A stretch of 64,000 bases of DNA from assembly GCA_017303475.1 (NCBI GenBank), contig JAFLBO010000017.1, positions 1 through 64,000 on the forward strand. Reading direction: 5' to 3'. The translations under genes and the position numbers were made by a program. This DNA is from Chitinophagales bacterium. Lineage in GTDB: Bacteria; Bacteroidota; Bacteroidia; Chitinophagales; Saprospiraceae. Of the stretch, positions 28,401-43,400 are shown in pieces. The notes beneath the pieces are model-generated. The model worked only from the letters and a program-made list of their open reading frames with translations, had not been told where the DNA came from and searched no databases. Position 1 is the first letter of the stretch; each line of letters starts with the position of its first letter.

Positions 28401-31400
28401 AGTAATAATGCTACCACCCAGGATGTCAGCGGACTCACAGCAGGCACCTATACTGTAACGGTAACTGATGCCAATACCTGCACCAAAACAACTTCGGTAA
28501 CCATTAACCAACCTGCAGCCCTCACAGCTACTACTACCAAAGTAGATGCTACCTGTGGTAACTCCAATGGTTCTGTGGACCTCACCGTAAGCGGTGGCAC
28601 TTCACCATATACATACAGCTGGAGCAACAGCGCCACTACACAGGATCTGACCAATGTAGGCGCGGGCACTTACACAGTCACAGTAACAGATAATAAAGGT
28701 TGCACCAAAACAGCCTCTGCAACGGTGAACAACATTGGCGGTCCGAGTTTGAGCAGCACCAAAGTGGATGTGAAATGTAATGGCGCCAGCACAGGTTCTA
28801 TCGATCTGACGGTAACAGGCGGCACATCTCCATTCACTTACGCCTGGAGCAACAGCGCCACCACCCAGGACATCAGCAACCTGGCTGCCGGCACGTACAC
28901 CGTAACCGTAACCGATGCCAACAACTGTACGGCCGTTACTTCCGTAAACATCACCCAGCCATCTGCCCTGAGCCTGAGCAATACCAAAGTAGATGTACTC
29001 TGCAACGGCGCAAGCACTGGCTCCATCGATCTGACAGTAACTGGTGGCACTTCACCATACACTTACAGCTGGAGCAACAGCGCCACCACTCAGGATATCA
29101 GCGGCCTGGCTGCCGGTACCTACACTGTAACGGTAACCGATGCCAACGCTTGTACCAAAACTTTGTCGGCTACCATCACGCAGCCATCTGCGCTTAGCCT
29201 GACGAACACAAAAGTTGATGTGCTTTGCAACGGCGCCAGCACCGGTTCTATTGACCTTTCTGTCTCTGGCGGCGTTTCTCCATACACTTATGCCTGGAGC
29301 AACAGCGCAACTACACAAGACCTCAGCAACCTGGCTGCCGGTACGTACACTGTAACCGTTACCGACGCCAACAACTGTACTAAAACCACTTCTGTAACCA
29401 TCAACCAACCAGCTGCCCTCACGCTGAGCTCTACCAAAGTAGACGTACTCTGCAATGGCAATAGCACCGGTTCCATTGATCTGACAGTAAGCGGCGGTAC
29501 TTCTCCATACACCTACGCCTGGAGCAACAGCGCCACCACTCAGGACATCAGCAACCTGGCTGCCGGTACGTACACCGTAACCGTAACAGACGCCAACAGC
29601 TGTACCAAAACCCTGTCAGCAACCATCACGCAGCCAGCAGCATTGAGTCTCACCAACACGAAAGTGGAAGTAAAATGTAACGGCGGCAACGATGGTTCTA
29701 TTGATCTTTCTGTAACGGGCGGCGTTTCTCCATACACCTACGCCTGGAGCAACAGCGCCACCACACAAGACATCAGCGGACTGACTGCCGGTACTTACAC
29801 TGTAACGGTAACTGATGCCAACGCATGTACCAAAACCACATCCGTTACCATCAACCAACCAGCTGCGCTGAGCCTGAGCAACACAAAAGTGGACGTGAAA
29901 TGTAACGGCGCAAGCACTGGTTCTATTGATCTGACGGTTTCAGGCGGCACATCTCCATACACATATGCCTGGAGCAACAGCGCCACTACCCAGGACATTA
30001 GCAACCTGGCTGCCGGAACATACACCGTCACGGTAACGGATGCCAACAACTGCACCAAGACACTGTCGGCTACCATCACGCAGCCATCTGCATTGACGGC
30101 CAGCACCACCAAGGTGGACGCTACCTGCGGCAACTCGAATGGTTCTGTAGACCTGACAGTAAGCGGCGGCACCTCTCCTTATACTTACGCCTGGAGCAAC
30201 AGCGCAACCACGCAGGATCTGACAAACGTAGGCGCGGGCACCTATACCGTGACCATCACGGATGCCAACAACTGCACCAAAACAGCCTCTGCAACGGTGA
30301 ACAACATCGGCGGACCAAGCCTGAGCACCACCAAAGTGGATGTGAAATGTAACGGCGCGAGCACCGGTTCCATTGACCTGACAGTAACAGGCGGGACCTC
30401 TCCATACACTTATGCCTGGAGCAACAGCGCAACCACGCAGGATATCAGCAACCTGGCAGCCGGTACTTACACGGTAACAGTAACCGATGCCAACTACTGC
30501 ACAGCTGTTACTTCCGTAAACATCACCCAGCCATCTGCCCTGAGCCTGAGCAATACCAAAGTAGATGTACTCTGCAACGGCGCCAGCACTGGCTCTATTG
30601 ATCTGACAGTAACTGGTGGCACTTCTCCATACACATACGCCTGGAGCAACAGCGCAACCACTCAGGATATCAGCGGCCTGGCTGCCGGTACCTACACTGT
30701 AACGGTAACCGATGCCAACGCATGTACCAAAACTTTGTCGGCTACCATCACGCAGCCATCTGCGCTTAGCCTGACGAACACAAAAGTTGATGTGCTTTGC
30801 AACGGCGCCAGCACCGGTTCTATCGACTTGAGCGTAAGCGGTGGCGTTTCTCCATACACCTACGCATGGAGCAATAGTGCCACTACACAAGACATCAGCG
30901 GTTTGGCTGCCGGTACATACACTGTAACCGTTACTGACGCCAACAACTGTACTAAAACCACTTCTGTAACCATCAACCAGCCAGCTGCCCTCACGCTGAG
31001 CTCTACCAAAGTAGACGTACTCTGCAATGGCAATAGCACCGGTTCCATTGATCTGACAGTAAGCGGTGGTACTTCTCCATACACCTACGCCTGGAGCAAC
31101 AGCGCCACCACTCAGGATATCAGCAACCTGGCTGCCGGTACGTACACCGTAACCGTAACAGACGCCAACAGCTGTACCAAAACCCTGTCAGCTACCATCA
31201 CACAGCCAGCAGCATTGAGTCTGAGCAGCACCAAAGTAGACGTGCTCTGCAATGGAAACAGCACCGGTTCTATCGACCTTTCAGTATCAGGCGGCGTTTC
31301 TCCATACACCTACGCCTGGAGCAACAGCGCCACCACTCAGGATATCAGCAACCTGGCTGCCGGCACCTATACTGTTACGGTAACTGATGCCAACAGTTGT

Positions 31401-34400
31401 ACTAAAACACTGTCGGCTACGATCAGCCAGCCAGCGGCCCTGAGCTTGAGCAACACCAAAACAGATGTACTTTGTAAGGGTAATAGCACTGGCGCCATCG
31501 ACCTTTCAGTATCAGGCGGCGTTTCTCCATACACCTACGCATGGAGCAACAGCGCAACTACACAAGACATCAGCAACCTGGCCGCCGGTACGTACACTGT
31601 AACGGTAACCGATGCCAACAACTGCACCAAGACTCTGTCGGCTACCATCACGGAGCCTTCAGCTAACCTGGCGCTTTCCACCACCGTAACCAACGCAACC
31701 TGTGGCAATGCCAATGGCGCCATTGATCTGACTACCACTGGCGGCACCTCTCCTTACACCTACAACTGGGGTGGCGGTGTTACCACTGAAGACCGCAATA
31801 ACCTGCTAGCCGGTACTTATACTGTTACTGTAACAGATGCCAACGGTTGTACCAAAACCGTTTCCGCAACAGTAAACAACCTCAGCGGACCAACCCTGGA
31901 TATTCTGGTAACCAATGTTAGCTGCTTCGGTGGCAACAACGGCGCACTGGACTTGACTGTAACCGGCGGCGCGGCTCCATACACCTATGCCTGGAGCAAC
32001 GGCGCTACCACGCAAGACCTGTCTAATCTCACAGCCGGAACCTTCACCGCTACCGTAACGGATGCCAATGGTTGTGTGGCTGTGCGCAGCGGTACTGTAC
32101 AACAACCTGCCCAGCTTACCCTGAGCACCACCCAGGTGAACCTGCTTTGTTATGGTACTTCTTCCGGTTCTATCGACCTGACAGTAACTGGCGGCACTTC
32201 TCCATATACTTATAATTGGGAAAATGGTGCTACCACTCAGGATCGCACCGGTTTGATGGCCGGCACATACACGGTTACTGTAACGGATGCTAATTCTTGC
32301 ACGAAAACCATTTCGGCTACCATTACCCAGCCAACGGATATTTCTCCAATCTTCCTGCCTACACATATTTCCTGCTATGGCGGCAACAACGGCGCTATCG
32401 ACATGACGGTAAATGGCGGTACACCGGGCTACACCTATCTGTGGAGCAATGGCGCTACCGGTCAGGACCTGATCAACCTGACTGCCGGTACCTACACCGT
32501 TACCATTACAGATGCCAACTCTTGTACAAAAGCAGTGGGTATTATTCTCATTCAACCAACAGAAATTACCGTTACCGAAACCCACGTTAACGTACTCTGC
32601 AACGGCGCCAGCACCGGTTCTATCGACCTGACAGCCAGCGGCGGTACCGGAATCCTGAGCTACGACTGGAGCAATATCCCGGGCGCAGGAAATCCGCAAG
32701 ACCAAAGCAATATTGCAGCCGGTACCTACACAGTTACCGTAACAGACGGCAATGGCTGTACTAAAACCCTCTCCGTTACCCTCACGGAACCACCGGCATT
32801 GGTATTGTCTAAAAACGTAACCAATGTGCTTTGCTTTGGCGGTAACAACGGTGCTGTAGACCTGACGGTGAGCGGCGGTGTAACCCCTTACACCTACAAC
32901 TGGAGCAACAGCGCTACTACCCAGGACATCAGCAACCTGACAGCCGGTACTTACACCGTTACCGTTACAGACGCCAATAGCTGCACCAAGACCCTCACCG
33001 CGGTAGTGAGTCAGCCTCCGGCAGCATTGGCCCTTACGGAAACCCATGTAAACGTACTTTGCTACGGCAACAGCACCGGTTCCATCGACCTGACAGTAAC
33101 GGGCGGCACACCTGCATATACCTATAACTGGAGCAACAGCGCTACTACACAGGATATTCAAAACCTGGCTGCAGGCACTTATACTGTAACCGTGACCGAC
33201 GCCAATGGCTGCTCCAAAACGATTTCTGCCACCATCACCCAGCCAAACGCCGGGTTGACAGCTTCCGCCACTACCGTAAACTCCACCTGCGGCAATGCCA
33301 ATGGTTCTGTAGACCTGACAGTAAGCGGCGGTACTTCTCCATACACTTACCTGTGGAGCAATAATGCCACCACGCAAGACCTGACCAATGTTCTGGCAGG
33401 TACTTACACCGTAACGGTAACAGATGCCAACGGTTGTACCAAAACAACTTCCGCAACAGTGAACAACACCGGCGGTCCAACCCTGAGCGAAACACACGTT
33501 AATGTACTCTGCTTCGGCAACAACACAGGTTCAATCGACCTGACGGTAACCGGCGGTACCGCACCGTTCAGTTACAACTGGACTGGCGGCGTTACCACCC
33601 AGGATCGCAGCAACCTCACAGCTGGCAATTATTGCGTAACCGTTACGGATGCCAACAACTGCTCCGCTACGCTTTGTATAACCATCACAGAACCAGCCAA
33701 TCTGGTACTGACTGAAACCCACGTAGATCTCCTTTGCTACGGTACTTCAACGGGTTCTATTGACCTGACTGTTACAGGCGGCGTTACACCATACACCTAC
33801 AACTGGGGTGGCGGTATCACTACCCAGGATCGCACTGGTTTGATGGCAGGTACTTACAACGTAACAGTAACAGACGCTAACAACTGTACCAAAACGCTGT
33901 CGGTTACCATCACCCAGCCAACCGATATTTCTCCAATCTTCCTGCCTACGCACATTACCTGCTTCGGCGGAAGCAATGGCGCTATTGACATGACCGTAAA
34001 TGGCGGTACTCCGGGCTACACTTACGTGTGGAGCAACGGCGCTACCAGCCAGGATCTCGTTGGTCTTACGGCGGGTACCTACACCGTAACCATTACAGAT
34101 GCCAACTCCTGTACTAAAGCAGTGGGTATTATCCTGATCCAGCCAACCCAGATCACGGTAACAGAAACCCATGTGAATGTACTTTGCAATGGCGCCAGCA
34201 CTGGTTCTATCGACGTTACAGCCAGCGGCGGTACCGGCGTGTTGACCTACGACTGGAGCCATATTCCTGGTAATAACAACCCACAGGATCCACAAAACCT
34301 GGCTGCAGGTACCTACACCGTAACCGTAACCGATGCCAACAATTGCACCAAAACCACCTCGGTAACCATCACTGAGCCACCTGCTTTGGTGCTCAGCAAT

Positions 34401-37400
34401 ACCAAAGTGAATGTTTCCTGCTTCGGTGGAAGCAATGGCTCAATTGACCTCTCTGTGAGCGGCGGCGTTTCTCCATACACCTACCTGTGGAGCAATAATG
34501 CCACTACTCAGGATATCAGCGGACTGACAGCTGGTACTTACACCGTTACTGTAACCGACGCCAACGCTTGTACTAAAACCACCTCAGTAACCATCACCGA
34601 ACCTCCTGTGCTGGCCCTGAGCACAACGCAGGTAAACGTACTTTGCCACGGCAATGCCACAGGCTCCATCGACCTGACTGTAACGGGTGGTACTCCGGGT
34701 TACTCCTATAACTGGAGCAACGGATCTTCCTTGCAGGATCCACTCAACCTGGCTGCAGGTACCTACACCGTAACGGTGACCGACCTGAACGGATGTACCA
34801 AAACCACTTCCGTAACCATCACAGAACCACCTGCGCTGAGCCTCAGCACTACGGTGACTAATGTAAATTGTAATGGTGCTGCTACCGGCGCGATCGATCT
34901 GACAGTAACCGGCGGCGTATCGCCATACACCTACCTGTGGAGCAATAACGCCACCACACAGGACCTCAGCAACCTCGCGGCCGGTACTTACACCGTAACG
35001 GTGACAGATGCAAATGGCTGTACCAAAACCACCTCTGCTACCGTTCAGGAGAACTCTTCTTTGAGTGCAACTGCTTCAGCTACTCCTGTTAGCTGCTTCG
35101 GCGGAAACAACGGTGCAGTGGATGTAACCGTTTCAGGCGGTGTAGCTCCTTACACTTACCTGTGGAGCAACAATGCCACCACGCAGGATATCACAGGCCT
35201 CGTGGCTGGTACTTACACTGTTACCGTAACGGATAATGTAGGTTGCACCAAAACGGTTTCAGCAACCGTAACCGAACCTACCATTCTGGTACTGTCCACC
35301 AACGTGACCAATGTTAGCTGCTTCGGCGGCAACAACGGCGCAATCGACCTGACCGTTAGTGGCGGCACACCTGCTTACACCTACAACTGGGGTGGCGGCG
35401 TTACCACTCAGGACCGCACTAACCTGACAGCCGGTACCTACACCGTTACCGTAACGGATGCCAATGGTTGCACCAAAACCATTTCTGCAACCGTAACTGA
35501 ACCAACGGTAATTGCACCTTCTACGGTGGTTACCAATGTGTTGTGCAACGGCGCGGCTACAGGAGCTATTGACCTGTCTGTTTCCGGTGGAACACCAGGT
35601 TACACCTACAACTGGAGCAACAACGCTACCACTCAGGATATCAATAACCTGCTGGCTGGCACGTACACCGTTACAGTAACAGATGCCAACGGTTGTACCA
35701 AAACCATTTCTGCAACGGTTACCCAACCTCCAGCACTCGCACTGAGCAGCATTGTAACCAATGTGCTTTGCAATGGCGCAGCAACCGGCGTGGTGGATAT
35801 TACCGTTTCAGGCGGTGTTTCTCCTTACACTTATACCTGGAGCAACAATGCAACCACACAAGACATCTCTAACCTCTTGGCCGGCACTTACACCGTAACG
35901 GTAACAGATGTCAACGGCTGTACCAAGTCAACATCTGCAACCGTTACCCAGCCAACCGCTATCAATCTGAGCTCTTCTGTAACCAATGTGCTCTGCTTCG
36001 GCGGCAACAATGGCGCAGTTGACCTCTCAGTTTCCGGCGGTACCCCAGGCTACACCTACAACTGGAGCAATGGCACAACCACTCAGGACATCAATACCCT
36101 GATTGCCGGTACCTACACCGTAACGGTAACAGATGCCAACGGTTGTACTAAAACCATTTCCGCAACCGTAACTGAACCGCCACTGCTGACCCTCAGCACC
36201 ACCAAAGTGGATGTGCTTTGCAACGGCTTTAGCACCGGTTCTATCGACCTTACCGTTACAGGCGGCACTCCGGCATTTACCTATGCCTGGAGCAACAACG
36301 CTACTACCCAGGATGTATCCAGCCTGGCAGCCGGCACTTACACGGTAACGGTAACCGATGCCAACGGTTGCAGCAAAACCACTTCCGTAACCATCACCCA
36401 GCCAACTGCCATTAGCTTGTCGGTGAACACCACTCCGGCTTCCTGCAATGGCAACAACAATGGTAAAGTGATGCTGACGGTAAGCGGCGGTACTCCTGCA
36501 TATACCTTTAACTGGAGTAACGGTGCAACCACCGAAGACCTGAATAATGTACAGGCCGGCGTTTACACAGTAACGGTAACCGATGCCAACAGCTGTACCA
36601 AAACCATCTCAGCAACCGTAGCCGAGCCAAGCTCACTTCAGGTATCCGCCACTTCGGCGCCGGTATCCTGCTTCGGTGGCAATAATGGTTCCATAGACCT
36701 GAGTGTGTCTGGCGGTACTCCGGGTTATACTTACAACTGGAGCAACAGCGCTACTACCCAGGATATTTCCGGTCTCATTGCCGGCACCTACACCGTAACG
36801 GTAACGGATGCCAACGGCTGTTCTAAAATCCTCTCCAAAGTAGTGGATCAGCCTGCTGATCTGGCCCTTACTACCTCACTGACACACCTGCTTTGCTACG
36901 GTGTGCCAACGGGCGCCATCGACCTGACCGTAACAGGCGGTACCACGCCATATACTTATAACTGGGGCGGCGGTATTACCACCCAGGATCGCAGTAACCT
37001 GTTTGCCGGCACTTACACCGTGACGGTAACAGACGCCAACGGTTGCACCAAAACCACTTCAGCAACCATCACTCAACCAACCGACATCTCTCCGGTATTC
37101 CTGCCAACGCATATTTCCTGCTACGGCGGCAATAACGGTGCGATTGATATGACCGTATTTGGCGGCACGCCTGGCTACACTTACCTGTGGAGCAATGGCG
37201 CTACCAGCCAGGACCTGATCAACCTGACGGCCGGTACTTACACCGTAACCATCACCGACGCTAATTCCTGCACCAAGGCAGTGGGTATTATCCTGATCCA
37301 GCCAACAGAAATTACTGTATCAGAAACCCATGTAAATGTGCTTTGCAACAGCGCCAGCACCGGTTCTATTGACCTGACTGCCAGCGGTGGCACCGGCAAT

Positions 37401-40400
37401 CTGACCTACGACTGGTCTAACATCCCGGGAAATACCAACCCACAGGATCAAAGCAACATTCCGGCCGGTACCTACACCGTTACCGTAACAGACGCCAATA
37501 ACTGTACTAAATCACTGTCTGTAACCATCACCGAACCGCCTGCATTGACGGTTTCTACCGTGGTTACCAATGTTTCCTGCTTCGGCGGTAACAATGGCGC
37601 AGTAGATCTGACCGTGAGCGGCGGCGTTACGCCATACACCTACAACTGGAGTAATGGCGCTACCACCCAGGACATCAGTGGCCTCACAGTTGGTACATAC
37701 ACCGTTACAGTAACAGATGCCAACGGTTGTACCAAAACCACCTCTGCAACCGTTACCCAACCAACCGTTCTGAGCCTGAGCGCAACGGCCACCAACGCCT
37801 CCTGCACAGGTGTAGCTGATGGCTCCATTGATCTGACGGTAACGGGTGGCACTCCTGCTTATAGCTACAATTGGAGCAACGGTGCAACAGTACAAGACCC
37901 AACTGGTCTGCTGGCTGGTACCTACACCGTAACAGTAACTGACGCCAACGGTTGCAGCAAAACCATTTCCGCAACAGTACTGGAACCAAGCATTCTGGTA
38001 ACCGCAGCAGTACCATCTGCCTGCGATCCGGACAACAACACCTATTCTGTTGCCGTAACCGTTACCTGGACCAATGCTCCATCTACATCCATCACTGTAA
38101 CAACCACAGAAGGCGGTTCTTCTACCATCAATATTGCACTTGGCTCATCAGGTACCCAAACCATCACAGTGACCGGATTGACTGCTAACGGCGTACAGGA
38201 TATTGATGTAAAAGCAGCCTTCAATGCTAACTGCTTCCACACGGCAGCAGATATTTACGATGCACCGTTGAATTGCACCCCGGCTGAAATCGGTAATTAC
38301 GTTTGGGAAGATAAAAACGCCGATGGCGAACAGGACGGCAACGAACCTGGTATCCCGAATGTAACGGTTACACTCACTGGAACCGACCAACTGGGCAATC
38401 CGGTGAACCTCACTACCACCACAGATGGTACAGGCTTCTACATCTTCACCGATCTGGTGCCTGGTACCTACAAACTTACTTTCGGTCAACCTGCCGGTTA
38501 TGAACCAACGGCTCAAGACCTTGTAGCTGACGACAAAGATTCTGACATGAATCCGACAACGTTCATGACCATCAATACTGACCTGACTGCAGGGGAGTCT
38601 GACCTCACCTGGGATGCAGGTTTCTACAAACTGGCTGAAATTGGTAATTACGTTTGGGAAGACACGGATGCTGACGGTATTCAGGACGGAAACGAAGACG
38701 GTATTCCAAATATAACCGTTTCCCTGACCGGTACCGACGGCGCCGGCAATGCAGTGAACCTCACCACTACCACCAATGGTACAGGCTTCTACATCTTTGA
38801 AGACCTCGTACCTGGTACGTACAAACTGACCTTCGGACAGCCAGCGGGCTTTGAACCAACCGTTCAGGACAATGGCGCCGACGATCAGGATTCCGACATG
38901 AATCCGGCTAACTTCATGACGATCAACACTGATCTGGAATCTGGTGAAAGCGACATGACCTGGGATGCCGGCTTCTTCGAGCCAGCCGAAATTGGTAACT
39001 ACGTTTGGGAAGATACAGATGGCGATGGTATTCAGGACGGCAACGAAGATGGCATTCCAAATGTAACCGTTACCCTCACCGGTACCGACGGCGCTGGAAA
39101 TGCGGTTAACCTGACCACCACCACCGATGGCACTGGTTTCTACATCTTCACCGATCTGGCGCCTGGCACTTACAAACTGACTTTCGGTCAGCCTGCCGGC
39201 TACGAAGCAACCGCACAGGATGAAGGCACAGACACCGAAGACTCTGACGCAGATCAGACTACCCTGATGACCATCAATACGGTGCTCATTTCCGGTGAAA
39301 GCGACATGACCTGGGATGCCGGCTTCTACAAACCGGCAGAAATTGGTAACTATGTATGGCTGGATACCGATCTGGATGGCATCCAGGACGGCAACGAAGA
39401 TGGTATTGCGAACGTAACGGTAACCCTCACAGGTACCGATGGCGCAGGTAATGCCGTTAACCTGACCACCACTACCGATGCCAACGGTCTGTACATTTTC
39501 GACGACCTTGCTCCGGGCACTTACAAACTGACCTTCACTTCTCCGGGCGCCAGCTACGAACTGACGCTGCAGGATCAGGGCAACGATGCCGAAGACAGCG
39601 ATGCTGCACCTGGTACGTTAATGACCATCAATACCGTATTGGAATCTGGAGAGAGCGATCTGACCTGGGATGCCGGTTTCTACCAGCCAAACCCAAGCAT
39701 CGATCTGGAGAAATTTGTTAACGGCCAGGATGCCGACAACGCGCCAGGTGTTATCCTGCTCGTTCCGGACAACAACCCGCCTACCGTTACCTTCACCTTT
39801 ACGGTAACCAACACGGGTAACCTGACCCTCAACGACGTTGAAGTAACTGACAATATTTACGGTGCAATCTGCACCATTCCAAGCCTGGCTCCGGGTGCAT
39901 CTCATACCTGCACCATCACGGCGCCTGCACAGCGTGGCCTGCATACAAACATCGCAACAGTAACCGGTCAGCCGGTACTGCCAAACGATGATCCGTTCGG
40001 TCCGCCGCTCGACGATGAAGACCCGGGTAATTACACCGGTGTGTACATCAACATGGATAAGTCGGCCAATAAAACAGAGGTGTGTGCAGGTGAAGAAGTC
40101 ACCTACACTTTGATCACACGTATGTTGGGTGGTACCACCGGTATTGAAATCCGCAATATTTCAGCTACCGACAACAATATGCCAGGCAATTTTGTCTGCG
40201 GCGATTCCCACTGGGTAGATTGCGCAGCCAACGGCGGTGTGTTGTGCGACCTTGATGGCGACTGCGTGCTGGACTTTGTGGATGCCAACAATGATGGCAA
40301 ATCTGACGAAGAGTTCAAATGGCAGTACACTTTGGCCATCAACCAGACCACCGTTAACGTGGCGGAAGACATGGGTGAAGTGTGGTACGTGGATCCAATT

Positions 40401-43400
40401 ACAGGTGTAGAAACCTATATTGGTATGGCTGGTAATGACGACGAGGTAACCGTAACCGTTAACCCGAACCTCTGTGCTGAAATCGGCAACTACGTTTGGG
40501 AAGATAAAAATGCTGATGGTATCCAGGATGGCAACGAAGACGGCATTGCCGGCGTAACCGTTACCCTCACTGGTACCAATATCGACGGCAATCCGGTTAA
40601 CCTGACCACTACCACCGATGCAGACGGTTTGTACCTGTTCTCCGGTCTGGTTCCTGGTGATTATCAGGTAACCTTCGGAACTCCAACAGGTGGCTACTTC
40701 CTGTCGCCACAAGATCAGGGCAACGACGCACTGGATAGCGATGCTGCTCCAGGTACCCAGCAAACCATTGTTACCACTCTGGTAGCTGGTGAAAGCGACC
40801 TGACCTGGGATGCCGGTTTCTACAAACTGGCTGAAATTGGCGACTACGTTTGGGAAGACACCGACGGCGATGGTATTCAGGACAACGATGAAAACGGTAT
40901 TCCAAACGTAACCGTTACCCTCACAGGTACCGACGGTGCGGGCAATCCGGTTTCTCTGACCACTACCACCGACGGTACGGGCTTCTATGAGTTCACCGAT
41001 CTGGTACCAGGAACTTATAAACTGACATTCGGCCAGCCTGCCGGATTTGAGCCAACAGCTCAGGATGAAGGCGGCGATGCTGAAGACAGCGATATTGACC
41101 AAAATACCCTGATGACTACCACCACGGATCTGGAATCCGGCGAGGTAGATCATACCTGGGATGCGGGCTTCTATCAGCCTGCCGAAATCGGCAACTTCGT
41201 ATGGCTCGACACCGATGCCGATGGTATTCAGGACGGCAACGAAGTAGGTATTGAAGGCGTAACCGTTACCCTCACAGGTACTGACGGAGCCGGCAATGCG
41301 GTGAACCTCACCTCCACTACCGATGGCACCGGCTTCTACATCTTTGAAGACCTGGCGCCAGGCACCTATAAACTGACCTTCGGCCAACCTTCAGGCTACG
41401 AGCCATCTCCGGCTGATCAGGGCGGCGACGCAGAAGACAGTGATGGCGATCCGGTAACATTGATGACCATCAACACGGTACTTGTTTCCGGTGAGTCTGA
41501 TCTCACTTGGGACCAGGGCTTCTATGGCAATGCCGAAATTGGTAACTATGTTTGGGAAGATACTGACGGCGACGGTATTCAGGACAATAATGAAAACGGA
41601 ATCCCGAACGTAACCGTTACCCTCACGGGTACCGACGGCGCCGGCAATCCGGTTAACCTGACCACCACCACCGACGGCACCGGCTTCTACCTGTTCGATA
41701 ACCTCGTACCAGGCACTTATAAACTGACCTTTGGTCAGCCTGCAGGCTACGAGCCAACCGCTCAGGATGAAGGTTCTGATAGCGAAGACAGCGATATTGA
41801 TCCAAATACGCTGATGACCATCACAACCACCCTCGACGCAGGTGAATCAGATCTTACCTGGGATGCTGGCTTCTACCAGCCTGCAGAAATTGGTAACTAC
41901 GTGTGGTTTGACCTGGACAAAGATGGTATTCAGGATGGTGGCAATGAAGACGGTATTCCGAACGTAACCGTTACCCTTACGGGCACCGACGGCGCCGGCA
42001 ATCCGGTTTCTCTGACCACTACCACCGACGGCACCGGCTTCTACATCTTTGAAGACCTGGCGCCTGGAACATACAAACTGACATTCGGCACTCCTGGTGC
42101 AGGCTACATTGCCTCTCCGCAAAACCAGGGCGCTGATGATGTAGACAGCGACGGTAACCCGGGCACTTTGATGACCGAAAACACTGTACTGGTTTCCGGT
42201 GAATCTGATATGACCTGGGATCAGGGCTTCTATCAGAACATCGACCTGACTACACTGGTAGTGAATGTATCCTGCTACCAGGGTCAGAACGGCTCTATCG
42301 ACCTCACCGTGAACGGCGGCACAGCTCCGTACACCTATGAATGGAGCAATGGCGGTACCACTGAAGACCTCACTGGTTTGTCGGCCGGAACCTATACTGT
42401 AACGGTAACAGATGTAAACGGCTTCACCGCCTCTACAACGGCTATCGTAACCGAACCGCTGCAACTGTCAGTCAGCACTTCCGTAACTGATGTGCTTTGC
42501 CATGGTGGTTCCGACGGCGATATTGACCTCAGCGTAAGTGGTGGCACAACGCCATACACATACCTGTGGAGCAACGGCGCTACCACGCAAGACCTGACTA
42601 ACGTAACGGCGGGTACTTACACCGTAACCGTAACCGACGCTCAGGGTTGCAGCATGACCATCAGCGCTACCATCACCGAACCTACTCCGCTCAACCTGAG
42701 CGCTGTGGCAGAGCCTGTTTCCTGCTTTGCCGGTTCTGATGGTACGGTGGATCTGTCTGTTTCCGGTGGTGTTCCGGGCTACACCTACCAGTGGAGCAAC
42801 GGCGCAACTACACAGGATTTGACTATTGTAACGGCTGGTACTTACACCGTAACCGTTACAGATACACACGGTTGCACCGCTACCACCAGCGCAACAGTTA
42901 CCGAACCTCCGGTGCTTGAACTGGATGTAGACGTAACCAACGTTTCCTGCAATGGCGGCAATACTGGCGCCATCGACCTGAGCGTGAACGGCGGTACTCC
43001 GGCCTACAGCTACCAGTGGAGCAACGGTGCAACCACGCAGGACATCTTTGCACTCGCTGCCGGTACTTACACCGTGACAGTAACAGATGCGAACAACTGC
43101 ACCAAGACGATATCTGCTACCGTGGAAGAGGCCACGTTGCTGAATGTAACGGCACAGGTAACCAATATCCTTTGCAATGGCCTCTCTTCCGGAGCTATTG
43201 ATGTAACAGTAAGCGGCGGCACGCCAGGCTACAGCTATCTGTGGAACCCGGGCGCTGCAACCACCGAAGACCTGAGCAACATCCCTGCAGGTGAATACTG
43301 CATCACCGTAACGGATGCTAACGGCTGCGTAGCTTCTCTGTGCAAAACCGTCACTCAGCCAACAGCGCTGGTACTGACTACCACAGAAGTAGCAGTGCTT

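Noticed and set aside
26492..37990. Regular ~225-bp repetition that might suggest a CRISPR or satellite array
   Set aside because: The period is a multiple of three, the frame is unbroken and the units encode SprB domains. There are no short identical repeats with unique spacers.
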